NCBI RefSeq assembly: GCF_000190575.1
Contig: NC_015164.1
Span: 868,001 to 932,000, forward strand
Source of the DNA: Phocaeicola salanitronis DSM 18170
Lineage (GTDB): Bacteria > Bacteroidota > Bacteroidia > Bacteroidales > Bacteroidaceae
DNA length: 64,000 bases
Direction: 5' to 3'
Below, in pieces: positions 1 to 9,636 of the stretch (position 1 is the stretch's first letter; each line of letters starts with the position of its first letter). Under the pieces are notes generated by a model. That model saw only the letters and a program-made list of their open reading frames with translations, was not told the DNA's origin and did no database searches. A program made the translations under genes and the position numbers.

Positions 1-1088
1 TCTTTCTTCTTGCCCATCAGCCAGCTAAAGTAAGAACGGCTCACGCTGAAGTCATTCGTGCGGGGCATTATCCAGCCCAACATTTCGTGCACGTCATTTC
101 CTTCGGGAATTACCGTCACTTGGGAATGGAAAGCGCCCAAGAAACCATTTGCCGGAATCTGCTTCCCGGTCAGGACGTTTCCGCTAATGTAACGCACTTC
201 CCTCTCCTTATTAATATTACCGGCAAGCACATCGGTCAGCATCGCGCCCACCTTCAATTTGCAATATGCCGGCTTCTTCACTTCAGAACCCGTGATGGCA
301 ACGGTACGGGTCAAATCCACCCTACCCGTATTCATCAGGCGGCCGATAAAGATAACCGCTTGCGGATCAACCGCCCATACGGTCTCGCCCTTATTTACCG
401 GAGCGATGTGATTGATTTGCACACCGACATTGCCGGCAGGATGCGGGCCTTCGAATACGGTCAATGTAACGCCTTTCGCTTGAGTCAATGCCTTAGCCTG
501 CTGGCTTGCGCTGATGCTGAGATACACGCCGGCTATCTTAGCCAAAGCATCCAGCCCGGTTTGGAAATTCGCTTCCTCGCCTTTCAACGCGAACTCAAAG
601 TCAGGAGCCAACGGATTCGAATCGAAAGCAGACACAAAAATAGCCCGCGGCGCAATCGCCGGGTCGGCAATCACATCATACGGGCGTTGGCGGATGAACG
701 CAAACAAACCTGCATTCAACAACAATTCTTTTACGGCAGTCCCATCCAGCTTGGCAACATCCTGCTTGCCAAACTCTTCATAATCCTGCTCGGAAGCTGC
801 TTCTACCGTAATGCTCATCACTTTCCGGCGGGCACCGCGTTCCACACTCGTCACTACGCCACTTACTGGCGATACAAACTTCATCTCAGGATGATTCTTG
901 TCGATAAACAAGGGCCCTCCCGCCATCACATATTCCTGTTCTTTCACAACCACTTTCGGAGTGACTCCGGTAAAGTCTTCAGGACATATCGCATAAAATC
1001 CCGGTTCTTTTACTTTTATCACCTCTTCGGCGGCTTTTCCCTTCAGGTTTATGTTCAGACCTTTACGTAATTTTATCAGATTAGCCAT
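1..1088 (-). CDS. nqrA: Na+-translocating NADH:quinone reductase subunit A (partial, C-terminus beyond left edge)
   Basis: Subunit A of the Na+-NQR complex, which oxidises NADH, reduces quinone and pumps sodium across the inner membrane. Reading the minus strand from the ATG at 1088 gives an open frame of about 362 codons to the window edge. It begins MANLIKLRKGLNINLKGKA, continues with GVTPKVVVKEQEYVMAGG and SPVSGVVTSVERGARRKV, and near the edge reads NDFSVSRSYFSWLMGKKK. These are family-typical stretches, including the N-terminal barrel-sandwich-like segment and the conserved C-terminal NDFSVSRSY region. The family is about 450 residues long, so roughly 85 residues are missing. The other nqr genes would be expected to the left; that is inference. 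A -7 box lies 38 bases upstream. Confidence 0.93.
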   Translation of the reverse strand, partial: MANLIKLRKGLNINLKGKAAEEVIKVKEPGFYAICPEDFTGVTPKVVVKEQEYVMAGGPLFIDKNHPEMKFVSPVSGVVTSVERGARRKVMSITVEAASEQDYEEFGKQDVAKLDGTAVKELLLNAGLFAFIRQRPYDVIADPAIAPRAIFVSAFDSNPLAPDFEFALKGEEANFQTGLDALAKIAGVYLSISASQQAKALTQAKGVTLTVFEGPHPAGNVGVQINHIAPVNKGETVWAVDPQAVIFIGRLMNTGRVDLTRTVAITGSEVKKPAYCKLKVGAMLTDVLAGNINKEREVRYISGNVLTGKQIPANGFLGAFHSQVTVIPEGNDVHEMLGWIMPRTNDFSVSRSYFSWLMGKKK

Positions 1089-1125
1089 GTTAGGTTATAA
1101 AAATGGTTTTTCATTATTCTGACCG

Positions 1126-1133
1126 CAAATTTA
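1126..1133 (-). promoter_or_regulatory. -7 box upstream of nqrA
   Basis: On the minus strand this reads TAAATTTG, an exact match to the Bacteroidetes primary-sigma -7 consensus TAnnTTTG, about 38 bases before the nqrA ATG. No well-spaced -33 TTTG was found. Confidence 0.5.
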
Positions 1134-1328
1134 AAAAAAGATAAATACAAAGGAAAGCTCTGCGCACTATTAAAGAAAAATTTCCCTATTATTTCCCCCT
1201 TTCCTACCCTTCTATGTCAAGACCGTTTCAATTTTGCAATGTAAAGAATACAAAATGAATAGAAAAAGAACATTTATTTCCTTTCAAGCCTCACGCCCAA
1301 GCCTTCCCGTTCAGATATATGCAACCTT

Positions 1329-1522
1329 AGAAGCTGTTTTGAATTTCTCCAAAAAGTTTTTCTTGGCTTGATGTATCCGGTTTCGTGTGTGCTTTGGGCG
1401 ATTTTTTGGTCCTTTCCGCTCCTGTTCTTCGTCAGATAGCCCGCTATCTTCCTCATCACAGAAGCGAAAATGCCTCAAAAACTCATCCCAAATCATCGCA
1501 CGATAAATTCAAAACAGCTTCT
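1329..1522. mobile_element. MITE-like element, copy 1 (194 bp)
   Basis: A 194-bp non-autonomous element bounded by perfect 18-bp terminal inverted repeats: AGAAGCTGTTTTGAATTT on the left and its complement at 1505-1522. Two more copies of exactly 194 bp lie at 9739-9932 and 32595-32788, the last inverted. An internal short palindrome (GATAGC then GCTATC, about 1436-1449) could form a hairpin. A 61-codon frame starting MIWDEFLRHFRF crosses most of the element in all copies, but it has no recognisable domain and runs into host sequence. No target-site duplication is obvious and no transposase is encoded, so movement would need an enzyme in trans. Confidence 0.8.
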
Positions 1523-1523
1523 T

Positions 1524-1698
1524 AGAGCCTGTTTAAATTTTCCAATAAAGCAATATTCTATCAGGTTCTTTTGCGTTTGTTTCCGGTCTGTTTTCCCGGT
1601 TTTATTCGCCAGATAGCCCGTTATCCTCCTCATAAAGTCAGAAAACATCCTCGAAAACAATTCGCAAAATTAACCTGAGCAAAATTTTAACAGGCTCT
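1524..1698. mobile_element. Second MITE-like element, diverged relative (175 bp)
   Basis: This element starts one base after copy 1 ends. Its ends are AGAGCCTGTTTAAATTTT and, inverted at 1681-1698, a copy with one mismatch. The interior carries a diverged version of the same block seen in the 194-bp family (an imperfect GATAGC/GTTATC palindrome and a C/T-rich strand), so the two appear to be related families. No coding capacity. It ends about 27 bases before the promoter box of the DUF418 gene. Confidence 0.65.
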
Positions 1699-1725
1699 TA
1701 ATTCGCATATGTCAGAGAAATGTCG

Positions 1726-1733
1726 TATGTTTG
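1726..1733 (+). promoter_or_regulatory. -7 box of the DUF418 gene
   Basis: TATGTTTG matches TAnnTTTG and lies 44 bases before the ATG at 1778. A TTCG at 1702-1705, 20 bases upstream, is a weak -33 candidate. Confidence 0.55.
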
Positions 1734-1777
1734 CAACTCTAATTTTTTTTACTAATTAACCAAACTTAAAGCGACAC

Positions 1778-2965
1778 ATGGGAAACGAACTTCTGCGTTC
1801 CAAGGAACGCATCTTGGCGGTTGACGCCCTCCGAGGATTTGCCGTAATGGGAATCATCCTCTTACATAACATTGAACACTTCAACTATTATTCTTTTCCG
1901 GAAGCCGGCTCTCCCCTGCTTTCCAGCCTCGACAAGCACCTGTGGGACATGCTTTTCTTCCTCTTTTCAGGAAAGGCATACGCTATCTTCGCCTTACTTT
2001 TCGGCTTTACCTTCTACCTGCAAAGCCACAATTGCGAGAAACGGGGCGAAGACTTCCGGAACCGGTATATGTGGCGGCTCGTCCTGCTGCTGGGCTTCGG
2101 ATTCATCAATGCCTCCTTCTTCCCCGGCGAGATATTGGTGCTTTACGCGCTTTTGGGATTCGTGCTGGTGCCGGTCCGGCATCTCTCGGACAAGACGGTG
2201 GCATGGATTGCCTTTTTCCTAATGCTCCAACCGCTGGAATGGTGTAAAGTGATTTATGCCCTGATAAACCCCGAAGCCAATCCGCAACAAATGATTTACT
2301 CGCTGGGCGATGTATACCCGCAACTCGGAGGAAGTTCCTGGTGGGAAATGGTGAAGGCGAACTTCGTGACCGGCCAGCTTGCCAGCCTCAACTGGGCATG
2401 GTGCTACGGGCGTGTGTTCCAGACCGCCTCCCTCTTCATGATAGGCATGCTGATTGGACGGAAAGGACTGTTCCGCATGACCGACGAGACACACGGTAGG
2501 GTGATGGGCTTCTGGCAACGGACAGGCATCTACGCTTTGCCCTGCGCGGTCATCCTTTACTATCTGAAAGACTTTATCTATTCGCAAATCAAAAACCCGT
2601 TCCTGAAAGCCTCGATGGAAACCATCTGGAACTCCTGGTACAACCTGGCTTTCATGCTGGTAATGGTCAGCGCCTTCCTCATCCTTTACTGGATAAACAA
2701 AGGGAAAGTGCAACGCCTCTTAGTGCCATACGGCAAGATGAGCCTCACCGATTACATCACCCAATCCGTCATCGGAAGTTTTATCTACTATGGATACGGG
2801 CTGGAGATGCACCGCTATTGCGGAACCACGCTGAGCCTCCTGATTGGCATCGCTTTCTTCCTGCTCCAGCTGGCGTTTGCCCACTGGTGGTTCCGCCACT
2901 TCAAACGCGGCCCGCTGGAGACCGTCTGGCACCGCCTCACGTGGATAGGGAAGAAACATTCCTGA
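1778..2965 (+). CDS. DUF418 multi-pass membrane protein (YeiB-like)
   Basis: A 395-residue inner-membrane protein. The N-terminus has the family signature ILAVDALRGFAVMGIILLHN (about residues 12-31), shared with acyltransferase-3-like and heparan acetyltransferase-like proteins. Several hydrophobic helices follow. The C-terminal DUF418 part carries MSLTDYITQSVIGSFIYY and the polar end HFKRGPLETVWHRLTW. The biochemical role of DUF418 proteins is not firmly established; transfer of a small group across the membrane is a common guess. It is a single gene with its own promoter and a terminator-like hairpin behind it. No truncation is seen. Confidence 0.85.
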   Translation: MGNELLRSKERILAVDALRGFAVMGIILLHNIEHFNYYSFPEAGSPLLSSLDKHLWDMLFFLFSGKAYAIFALLFGFTFYLQSHNCEKRGEDFRNRYMWRLVLLLGFGFINASFFPGEILVLYALLGFVLVPVRHLSDKTVAWIAFFLMLQPLEWCKVIYALINPEANPQQMIYSLGDVYPQLGGSSWWEMVKANFVTGQLASLNWAWCYGRVFQTASLFMIGMLIGRKGLFRMTDETHGRVMGFWQRTGIYALPCAVILYYLKDFIYSQIKNPFLKASMETIWNSWYNLAFMLVMVSAFLILYWINKGKVQRLLVPYGKMSLTDYITQSVIGSFIYYGYGLEMHRYCGTTLSLLIGIAFFLLQLAFAHWWFRHFKRGPLETVWHRLTWIGKKHS

Positions 2966-3010
2966 CACATACGGACACACCCGGAAACACATACGGCTGC
3001 ATCGGCTTAC

Positions 3011-3073
3011 GCATGCGGTTGCATCCCCCAACGCATACGGCTGCGCCGGGTGATGCAACCGCATGTGTTTTTT
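3011..3073 (+). terminator. Hairpin plus T-run after the DUF418 gene
   Basis: A 14-bp stem (CATGCGGTTGCATC at 3012-3025 with its complement at 3052-3065) is followed by a run of T at 3067-3073. The surrounding 110 bases are rich in repeats of ACATACGG or GCATACGG, so the loop itself is repetitive. Confidence 0.65.
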
Positions 3074-3178
3074 GCCCATAACCGGCAAACTTGCCGGTAA
3101 AAGCGGCCAATGCAGGCAATCTTATTAAAAATCATAAAAATACCGGGCAGAAACAAGGACTATCTCAACCGATATTTG

Positions 3179-3186
3179 TACCTTTG
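3179..3186 (+). promoter_or_regulatory. -7 box of the tamB operon
   Basis: TACCTTTG matches TAnnTTTG exactly, 22 bases before the tamB ATG, giving a short leader. No clear -33 element. Confidence 0.5.
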
Positions 3187-3207
3187 CTATATTTTAGAGG
3201 CTACTGA

Positions 3208-6200
3208 ATGAGAAAGATATTCCACATAAAACATTTTGTCCGGTCGACAATCATCCTGGTGCTGGTGTGCTACTTCGGATTGATTGCCATCCTGAACCTA
3301 TCTTTCATCCAAAAGCAGCTATCCGCCTTCGTATCCGACGAGTTAAGCCAGCTCATGCACACGGAGGTAAGCGTCGGCAACATCGATTTGGGACTTCTCA
3401 ACCGGATTATCGTGCAAAACGTGACCTTGAAAGACCAAAAGAACCACGAGTTGCTCAAGGTATCGCGCCTCTCGGCCAAGATAGAAATCACCCCCCTTTT
3501 CCATGGGCAAATCCGCATCAACAGCGTGCAGCTCTTCGGACTTCAGGCACGGCTGAACCGGGAAACGCCTGAAAGCCCCGCGAATTTCCAGTTCGTAATA
3601 GATGCGCTCACCCCGAAAGATACGGTAGAGAAGAAAAAAAGCCCCATCGACCTCCGCATCAATGCGGTCCTCATCCGCCGCGGGCAAATTTATTACGATG
3701 TCTTGTCGGAACCCGAAACCCCGAACCGGTTCAATGCCCGGCACATCGGAGTGCAGAACCTCTCGGCGACCCTTTCCTTGAAAGCCCTGACCAACGACTC
3801 GGTCAATGCACAAATCCGGCGCATGAGCTTTAACGAAACAAGCGGATTCAGGTTAAAGAAAATGGCGCTGAAGTTCATCGCGACCCCACATTGGCTCGCC
3901 CTTAACGATTTGGAAATCCAGTTGCCTGAAACCTCGCTCGTGATAGACAGCCTCAGCGCAAATTATGACAGCATCCCGAAACTTCCGCTCCTGCCCACAA
4001 GCACGACCTACCGCATGCGCCTCGAAGCCCGTATCACCCCGGCAGACCTTGCCATGTTCGTTCCGGCTTTGAGCCATTTCCATAGCCCGGTGGACTTCCG
4101 CCTGGCAATGGAAGGAGAAGGGAACCGCACCCGGTGCACCCAAATCTACCTGAGCGGGAGCAACCAGGCGTTGCTTCTGAAGGCACAAGGCATCGTCAAC
4201 CATTGGCACGAGAAAAACGGCATGTTCCTGTTCGGCCAAATCTCCCAACTGGATGCCGATGCCCAAGGGCTGGCATGGCTGTACCGGAACCTGTCAGGCA
4301 AAGAAGAGACACCGGGCATCATGAAGCGGCTGGGAGACGTGCAATTCACCGGAAACATATCCGGATACCTCCGCCAGCTCACCACCTACGGCATGATAAC
4401 ATCCGATGCCGGAGAGGTGCGCGCAAACATAACCATGCACAAAGGCACCGGACACGAACCGCGCTCGTACTCAGGCAAAATCAGAAGCGACGCCTTGAAT
4501 CTCGGAACACTTTTAGGCAAGGAAGAAACCTGGGGGAACACGGCATTCGACATCGAATTGGAAGGATTCAGGTACCAAGACGGAAATGCCCAGTCTTATA
4601 TCAAAGGAATCGTTTCCTCGTTGATTTACAAACAATACGAATACCACAATATCCAGCTCGACGGGCAATATGCTCCGGGAGGATTCGACGGGAAAATCGC
4701 GCTTAACGACCCTCATGGGAACATTGAAATCAACGGGCATGTGGCAACCCGGCAACAAGTACCGGACTTCAACGTAACGGTAAACGTGCGCAATTTCAAC
4801 CCGAACGCACTCCACCTGACCGAGAAATACAAAGACACCGACTTTTCGCTGAATGTCCTCGCCGACTTTACGGGACATTCCATCGACGATGCCCAAGGCG
4901 TTATCCATATCGATAGCGTATCGGTCAACTCGCCCGATAAAGACAAGAATTATTTCCTCGAGCATTTCGACATTGTCGCAAGCAACCCTGAGCATAATAA
5001 TAAGGAGAAACGGATTGAAATACGTTCATCGTTCCTTAACGGAACGGTGCAGGGGCACTATTCATACCGCACCCTCCCCACGAGCGTCCTGAAAACGGTG
5101 CAACGCTATATCCCGTCTTTGCTCAACACGAAAAAGGAAATGCCCGAGACCAACAATAACTTCCGCTTCAACCTGAAGCTGGATAATACCGAACTGCTAT
5201 CGAAAGTGTTGGATATCCCGCTTCAGACCGGCATGCCGGTGTCCCTAAGCGGATACTTCGACGATAGCCGCACGCGCATACAAGTGCGGGCGTACGCTCC
5301 CGAATTTACCTATAAGGATGCCTATTACGAAGCCGGGACCTTCCTCTGCGACAATACCGATGCCGGACTGGAATGCCAGCTCCGCGCCAACAAACGCATG
5401 AAAAAGGGAGGCATGGTGAATCTGGCTGTACAAGCTTTGGCAAAAGAAAACCGCCTCCGGGCAACGGTCAATTGGGGAAACAATACCGAAGCGACCTTCA
5501 GCGGAAAGCTGCAGGCCATAGCGCATTTCAATAAATCGGAAGAGGAAAACCAATTGAACACCCGGATTCAAATCCAGCCCAGCCGGATTATCCTGAATGA
5601 CAGCATCTGGAATATACATCCCTCGGAGGTAGTGATTAATAAAGGTATCGTTGATATCCGTGATTTCTTGTTTGAGCACCGTGACCAATACGTACGGGCA
5701 AACGGACGGATTGGAAAAGCCGAAACCGACAGTTGCCTGGTAGACCTGCGCAACATCAACCTGCAATACATCATGGATATCATCCAATTCCATGCCGTGA
5801 AGTTCAACGGGCTGATTACCGGAAAAGTCCACTTGCATCACGTGTTGGACAACCCCGTCATGTACACGCGCCTGAACGTGGAAGGCTTCTCCCTGAACGA
5901 CGCCTTGTTGGGGCAGGGAGACATCAAAGGCGAATGGGATAACGAACTGGGCGGCGTGCGCCTTTTGGCTGACATTAAAGAGAACAAGCAATACTCCACG
6001 TTCGTAGACGGGTATGTCTCGCCCAAAGAAAAGGGGCTGAACCTGAACATCCGCGCCGGAGGCACGAACCTGGCTTTCCTCCAACCCTTCATCGACGGTA
6101 TTTTCACCAACATGCAAGGGCGTGTATTCGGCAATGTACGACTATACGGTCCTTTTTCAAGCCTCGACCTGGAAGGGGAAGCCCGGGCAGACGCCAGCAT

Positions 6201-7680
6201 GAAAGTGGATATCCTGAACACCGCCTTTAAGGTACATGCCGACTCGGTACACATCCGTTCGGGGCATTTCGGCTTCGACAATGTCCAGATAGCCGACATG
6301 GAAGGGCATACGGGGCTGGTAAACGGTTCGTTGAACCACCGGAAGCTCAAACAACTGACCTACAACTTCCGCTTCAACACCAACAATATGCGGGTATTCC
6401 ATACGGAAAGGGAAACACCTGAATTTCCTTTCTATGGCACCATCTATACCACCGGCGAGGTTTTGCTGCGGGGCGGGAACAATGCACTGAACGTAGACGG
6501 AACGTTGCGGACCGACCCGCGCACATCGTTCACTTACGTGACCGCAACCGCCGCCGAAGCCACCAGCAACCAGTTTATCGAATTCGTAGACCGTACTCCC
6601 CGGCGCAAACAGGAAAACATCTATACCGAACTTTACCATCCGTTGAACGAACGCGAAGAAAAAGAAGAAGACGACACACCGCTGGATATGCATTTGAATT
6701 TCCAGATAGAAGCCACACCCGACGCAACGATGCGGATTGTCATGGACCCGATTGCAGGAGACAACATCTCGGCAAACGGCACCGGAAACCTGCGCATCAA
6801 TTTCTATAATAAAGGAGATTTCCTGATGTTCGGAAACTACAATATCGAGGATGGCATCTACAAAATGAGCATGCAGAACGTCATCCGAAAAGACTTTGCC
6901 CTACAATCGGGCGGCACGGTATCCTTCAACGGAAACCCGCGCCAGGCAAACCTGAATGTACAAGCGGTCTATACGGTCAACTCGGCATCGCTAAACGACT
7001 TGGTGGCAGACGCGTCCAGCACCCGAGGCAATGTACGGGTCAATTGCTTGCTGAACCTGAGCGGAAACCTGACCAGCCCCAGCCTGAAGTTCGACCTCGA
7101 GCTGCCTACCGTAAGCGATGAAGACCGTGAGTTGGTGCGGAGCCTGACCAGTACAGAAGAACAGATGAATACCCAAATCATCTACCTGCTGGGCATCGGA
7201 AAGTTCTATACATACGACTATAACAATAACGCCACCCAGTCGGACGCGACCAGCTCGCTGGCTTTCAGCACCTTATCCGGGCAATTGAACAACATGCTCG
7301 CCCAGGTCATCGACAACCAGAACTGGAACGTGGGCACCAACCTGAGCACAGGAGAAAACGGATGGAGCGATGTGGAAGCCGAGGCAATCCTGTCCGGAAG
7401 GCTTTTGAACAACCGGCTCATCATCAACGGGAACTTCGGGTATCGGGACAATGCCATGCAAAACACGAACTTCGTAGGAGACTTCGAAGCCATGTGGATA
7501 CTGACCAAGAACGGAGAGCTTCGCCTGAAAGGATACAATGAAACCAATGACCGCTATTTTACCAAATCAACCCTGACAACCCAAGGCATCGGCCTGATGT
7601 ATAAAAAAGATTTTGACAACTGGCGGGAATTGTTCGACTGGATGCTGCTCCGCCGAAGAAACAAACAAAAAACGAAATAA
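3208..7680 (+). CDS. tamB: TamB-family translocation/assembly module protein (AsmA/DUF490)
   Basis: A 1490-residue envelope protein. One N-terminal membrane anchor (about residues 12-33) is followed by an AsmA-like start (residues 40-110, with VGNIDLGLLNRIIVQNVTLK), a long beta-rich repetitive body, and the DUF490/TamB C-terminal domain (about 1150-1480, including DMHLNFQIEATPDATMRI and DGIYKMSMQNVI). TamB-like proteins bridge the periplasm and serve outer-membrane protein assembly or lipid transport between membranes. The length is in the family range. The stop codon is two bases from the aguA ATG, so the polyamine genes are probably co-transcribed. No partner Omp85 (TamA-like) gene is adjacent in this window. 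Confidence 0.88.
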   Translation: MRKIFHIKHFVRSTIILVLVCYFGLIAILNLSFIQKQLSAFVSDELSQLMHTEVSVGNIDLGLLNRIIVQNVTLKDQKNHELLKVSRLSAKIEITPLFHGQIRINSVQLFGLQARLNRETPESPANFQFVIDALTPKDTVEKKKSPIDLRINAVLIRRGQIYYDVLSEPETPNRFNARHIGVQNLSATLSLKALTNDSVNAQIRRMSFNETSGFRLKKMALKFIATPHWLALNDLEIQLPETSLVIDSLSANYDSIPKLPLLPTSTTYRMRLEARITPADLAMFVPALSHFHSPVDFRLAMEGEGNRTRCTQIYLSGSNQALLLKAQGIVNHWHEKNGMFLFGQISQLDADAQGLAWLYRNLSGKEETPGIMKRLGDVQFTGNISGYLRQLTTYGMITSDAGEVRANITMHKGTGHEPRSYSGKIRSDALNLGTLLGKEETWGNTAFDIELEGFRYQDGNAQSYIKGIVSSLIYKQYEYHNIQLDGQYAPGGFDGKIALNDPHGNIEINGHVATRQQVPDFNVTVNVRNFNPNALHLTEKYKDTDFSLNVLADFTGHSIDDAQGVIHIDSVSVNSPDKDKNYFLEHFDIVASNPEHNNKEKRIEIRSSFLNGTVQGHYSYRTLPTSVLKTVQRYIPSLLNTKKEMPETNNNFRFNLKLDNTELLSKVLDIPLQTGMPVSLSGYFDDSRTRIQVRAYAPEFTYKDAYYEAGTFLCDNTDAGLECQLRANKRMKKGGMVNLAVQALAKENRLRATVNWGNNTEATFSGKLQAIAHFNKSEEENQLNTRIQIQPSRIILNDSIWNIHPSEVVINKGIVDIRDFLFEHRDQYVRANGRIGKAETDSCLVDLRNINLQYIMDIIQFHAVKFNGLITGKVHLHHVLDNPVMYTRLNVEGFSLNDALLGQGDIKGEWDNELGGVRLLADIKENKQYSTFVDGYVSPKEKGLNLNIRAGGTNLAFLQPFIDGIFTNMQGRVFGNVRLYGPFSSLDLEGEARADASMKVDILNTAFKVHADSVHIRSGHFGFDNVQIADMEGHTGLVNGSLNHRKLKQLTYNFRFNTNNMRVFHTERETPEFPFYGTIYTTGEVLLRGGNNALNVDGTLRTDPRTSFTYVTATAAEATSNQFIEFVDRTPRRKQENIYTELYHPLNEREEKEEDDTPLDMHLNFQIEATPDATMRIVMDPIAGDNISANGTGNLRINFYNKGDFLMFGNYNIEDGIYKMSMQNVIRKDFALQSGGTVSFNGNPRQANLNVQAVYTVNSASLNDLVADASSTRGNVRVNCLLNLSGNLTSPSLKFDLELPTVSDEDRELVRSLTSTEEQMNTQIIYLLGIGKFYTYDYNNNATQSDATSSLAFSTLSGQLNNMLAQVIDNQNWNVGTNLSTGENGWSDVEAEAILSGRLLNNRLIINGNFGYRDNAMQNTNFVGDFEAMWILTKNGELRLKGYNETNDRYFTKSTLTTQGIGLMYKKDFDNWRELFDWMLLRRRNKQKTK

Positions 7681-7682
7681 CA

Positions 7683-8711
7683 ATGGAACATACCTATTAT
7701 TTACCTGCCGAATGGCATACACAAAGCTATATCCAACTGACTTGGCCTCATGCCGGAACCGATTGGAAATATATGCTGGAAGAAGTGGAAGCGTGTTTTC
7801 TCAACCTGGCACGGGAAATCGCAAGCCGCCAGCCCTTATTGCTTGCCGCTCCCGAATTTCCGAAAGCACTCGAACAAGCGACATACAAGTCCAATATCCA
7901 TTTCGTCCCCTGCCCTACCAACGACACATGGGCACGCGACCACGGCTTCATCACCCTGCTTCAAAAGAATGCATCCCCTTTGCTGCTGGACTTTTGCTTC
8001 AATGGCTGGGGAATGAAATTTGCCGCATGCAAAGACAACCTGATTAACACCCGCCTTTACAAAAGCGGAGTGCTGAACGGGCATTATATCAATTGCCGCA
8101 ATTTTGTGTTGGAAGGAGGCTCAATAGAAAGCGACGGAAAAGGCACGTTGCTTACCACTTCCACCTGCCTGTTGGCTCCCAACCGGAACGACACCTTATG
8201 CCGGGAAGAAATCGAACAATACCTGAAAGAGCGGTTCAACGTGCTTCAGGTGCTATGGCTCGATTACGGTTTTCTGGCAGGAGACGATACCGATAGCCAC
8301 ATTGATACATTGGCACGCCTTTGCCCGGACAATACCATTGCCTATGTGCAATGCGCCGATACGGAAGACGAACACTACGGGGCTTTGCATGCCATGGAAG
8401 AACAATTAAAAACCTTCCGCACCCTGGACGGCAATCCTTTCCGTCTGCTTCCGCTCCCCATGCCCGATGCCATCTACGATGCGGAAGGAGAAAGACTGCC
8501 TGCTACGTATGCCAATTTCCTGATTATGAACCAAGCTGTATTGTATCCCACATACGCACAACCAGACAAAGACCATCGTGCAGCCCAAGTGCTGGCAGAA
8601 GCTTTTCCCGAAAGAGAAATCATAGGAATCGATTGCCGTGCCTTGATTCAGCAACATGGCTCCCTGCATTGTGTTACCATGCAATACCCCGAGAATGTCT
8701 GCCCCTTTTGA
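7683..8711 (+). CDS. aguA: Agmatine deiminase
   Basis: Hydrolyses agmatine to N-carbamoylputrescine and ammonia, in the cytoplasm. The 342-residue protein has the guanidine-modifying fold signatures: PTNDTWARDHG near residue 80, VLEGGSIESDGKGTLLTT near 142-159, the GDDTDSHIDTLARL block near 200, and the catalytic cysteine C330 in GSLHCVTMQYPEN. The next gene, aguB, does the following step. An arginine decarboxylase supplying agmatine is not in the window. Length and all family motifs are intact. Confidence 0.95.
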   Translation: MEHTYYLPAEWHTQSYIQLTWPHAGTDWKYMLEEVEACFLNLAREIASRQPLLLAAPEFPKALEQATYKSNIHFVPCPTNDTWARDHGFITLLQKNASPLLLDFCFNGWGMKFAACKDNLINTRLYKSGVLNGHYINCRNFVLEGGSIESDGKGTLLTTSTCLLAPNRNDTLCREEIEQYLKERFNVLQVLWLDYGFLAGDDTDSHIDTLARLCPDNTIAYVQCADTEDEHYGALHAMEEQLKTFRTLDGNPFRLLPLPMPDAIYDAEGERLPATYANFLIMNQAVLYPTYAQPDKDHRAAQVLAEAFPEREIIGIDCRALIQQHGSLHCVTMQYPENVCPF

Positions 8712-8748
8712 ATAAGACTTAAGAACTTAAAAACTTAAAACTCAAAAT

Positions 8749-9636
8749 ATGACAAGAATCATCCGTGCAGGTATCGTACAGCAATCTTGCTCTGCCGATA
8801 TCAAGACCAATTTAGAAAAACTTCATCGCAACATCGCATCCGTAGCGCAAGCCGGAGCCGACTTAGTCGTCCTGCAAGAACTTCACAACACACCTTACTT
8901 TTGCCAGACCGAAGACACGTCCTTATTCGATCTGGCAGAACCGATACCGGGACCTTCTACCGGTTTCTATAGTGAAATAGCCGCGGCATACCGTATCGTG
9001 CTCGTCACTTCGCTCTTCGAACGCCGCGCAGCCGGACTGTATCACAATACAGCCGTTGTATTCGATACAGACGGAAGCATTGCCGGCATCTACCGCAAGA
9101 TGCATATTCCCGATGACCCGGCATACTACGAAAAATTCTATTTCACTCCCGGAGACATCGGCTTCGAACCCATCCAGACTTCCATCGGGAAATTAGGCGT
9201 ACAAGTCTGTTGGGACCAATGGTATCCCGAAGGAGCGCGGCTTATGGCACTGAAAGGAGCCGAAATCTTAATCTACCCTACTGCCATCGGCTGGGAAAGC
9301 ACCGATACGCAAGAAGAAAAACTGCGCCAAACCGGTGCCTGGATAACCGTACAGCGCGGCCATGCCGTAGCCAACGGCTTGCCCGTAATAGCCGTAAACC
9401 GTGTAGGATTGGAGCTTGACCCGTCCGGACAGACCAACGGAATCCTGTTTTGGGGGAACAGCTTCGTAGCCGGACCGCAAGGCGAAATTCTGGCTCAAGC
9501 CAGCAATACAAAAGAAGAAAACTTGGTAGTAAGCATCGATATGGGCAGAAGCGAAAACGTACGCCGCTGGTGGCCCTTCCTCCGAGACCGCCGCATTGAT
9601 GAATTTAAAGATCTCACCCGCCGGTTTATCGACTAA
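8749..9636 (+). CDS. aguB: N-carbamoylputrescine amidase (nitrilase family)
   Basis: Converts N-carbamoylputrescine to putrescine, CO2 and ammonia. The 295-residue protein shows the nitrilase catalytic triad: E44 in VVLQELHNTPYF, K117 in YRKMHIPDD, and C154 in GVQVCWDQWYPE. The segment AVNRVGLE and the end FLRDRRIDEF are typical of the AguB subgroup. It follows aguA after 37 bases made of ACTTAAGAAC/ACTTAAAAAC-type repeats, which occur in other gaps here. The two genes form a complete agmatine-to-putrescine route, feeding polyamine synthesis. Confidence 0.95.
   Translation: MTRIIRAGIVQQSCSADIKTNLEKLHRNIASVAQAGADLVVLQELHNTPYFCQTEDTSLFDLAEPIPGPSTGFYSEIAAAYRIVLVTSLFERRAAGLYHNTAVVFDTDGSIAGIYRKMHIPDDPAYYEKFYFTPGDIGFEPIQTSIGKLGVQVCWDQWYPEGARLMALKGAEILIYPTAIGWESTDTQEEKLRQTGAWITVQRGHAVANGLPVIAVNRVGLELDPSGQTNGILFWGNSFVAGPQGEILAQASNTKEENLVVSIDMGRSENVRRWWPFLRDRRIDEFKDLTRRFID

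Noticed and set aside
87..1070. 327-codon open frame on the plus strand
   Set aside because: The opposite strand encodes NqrA with many conserved motifs through to the window edge; this frame is its shadow.
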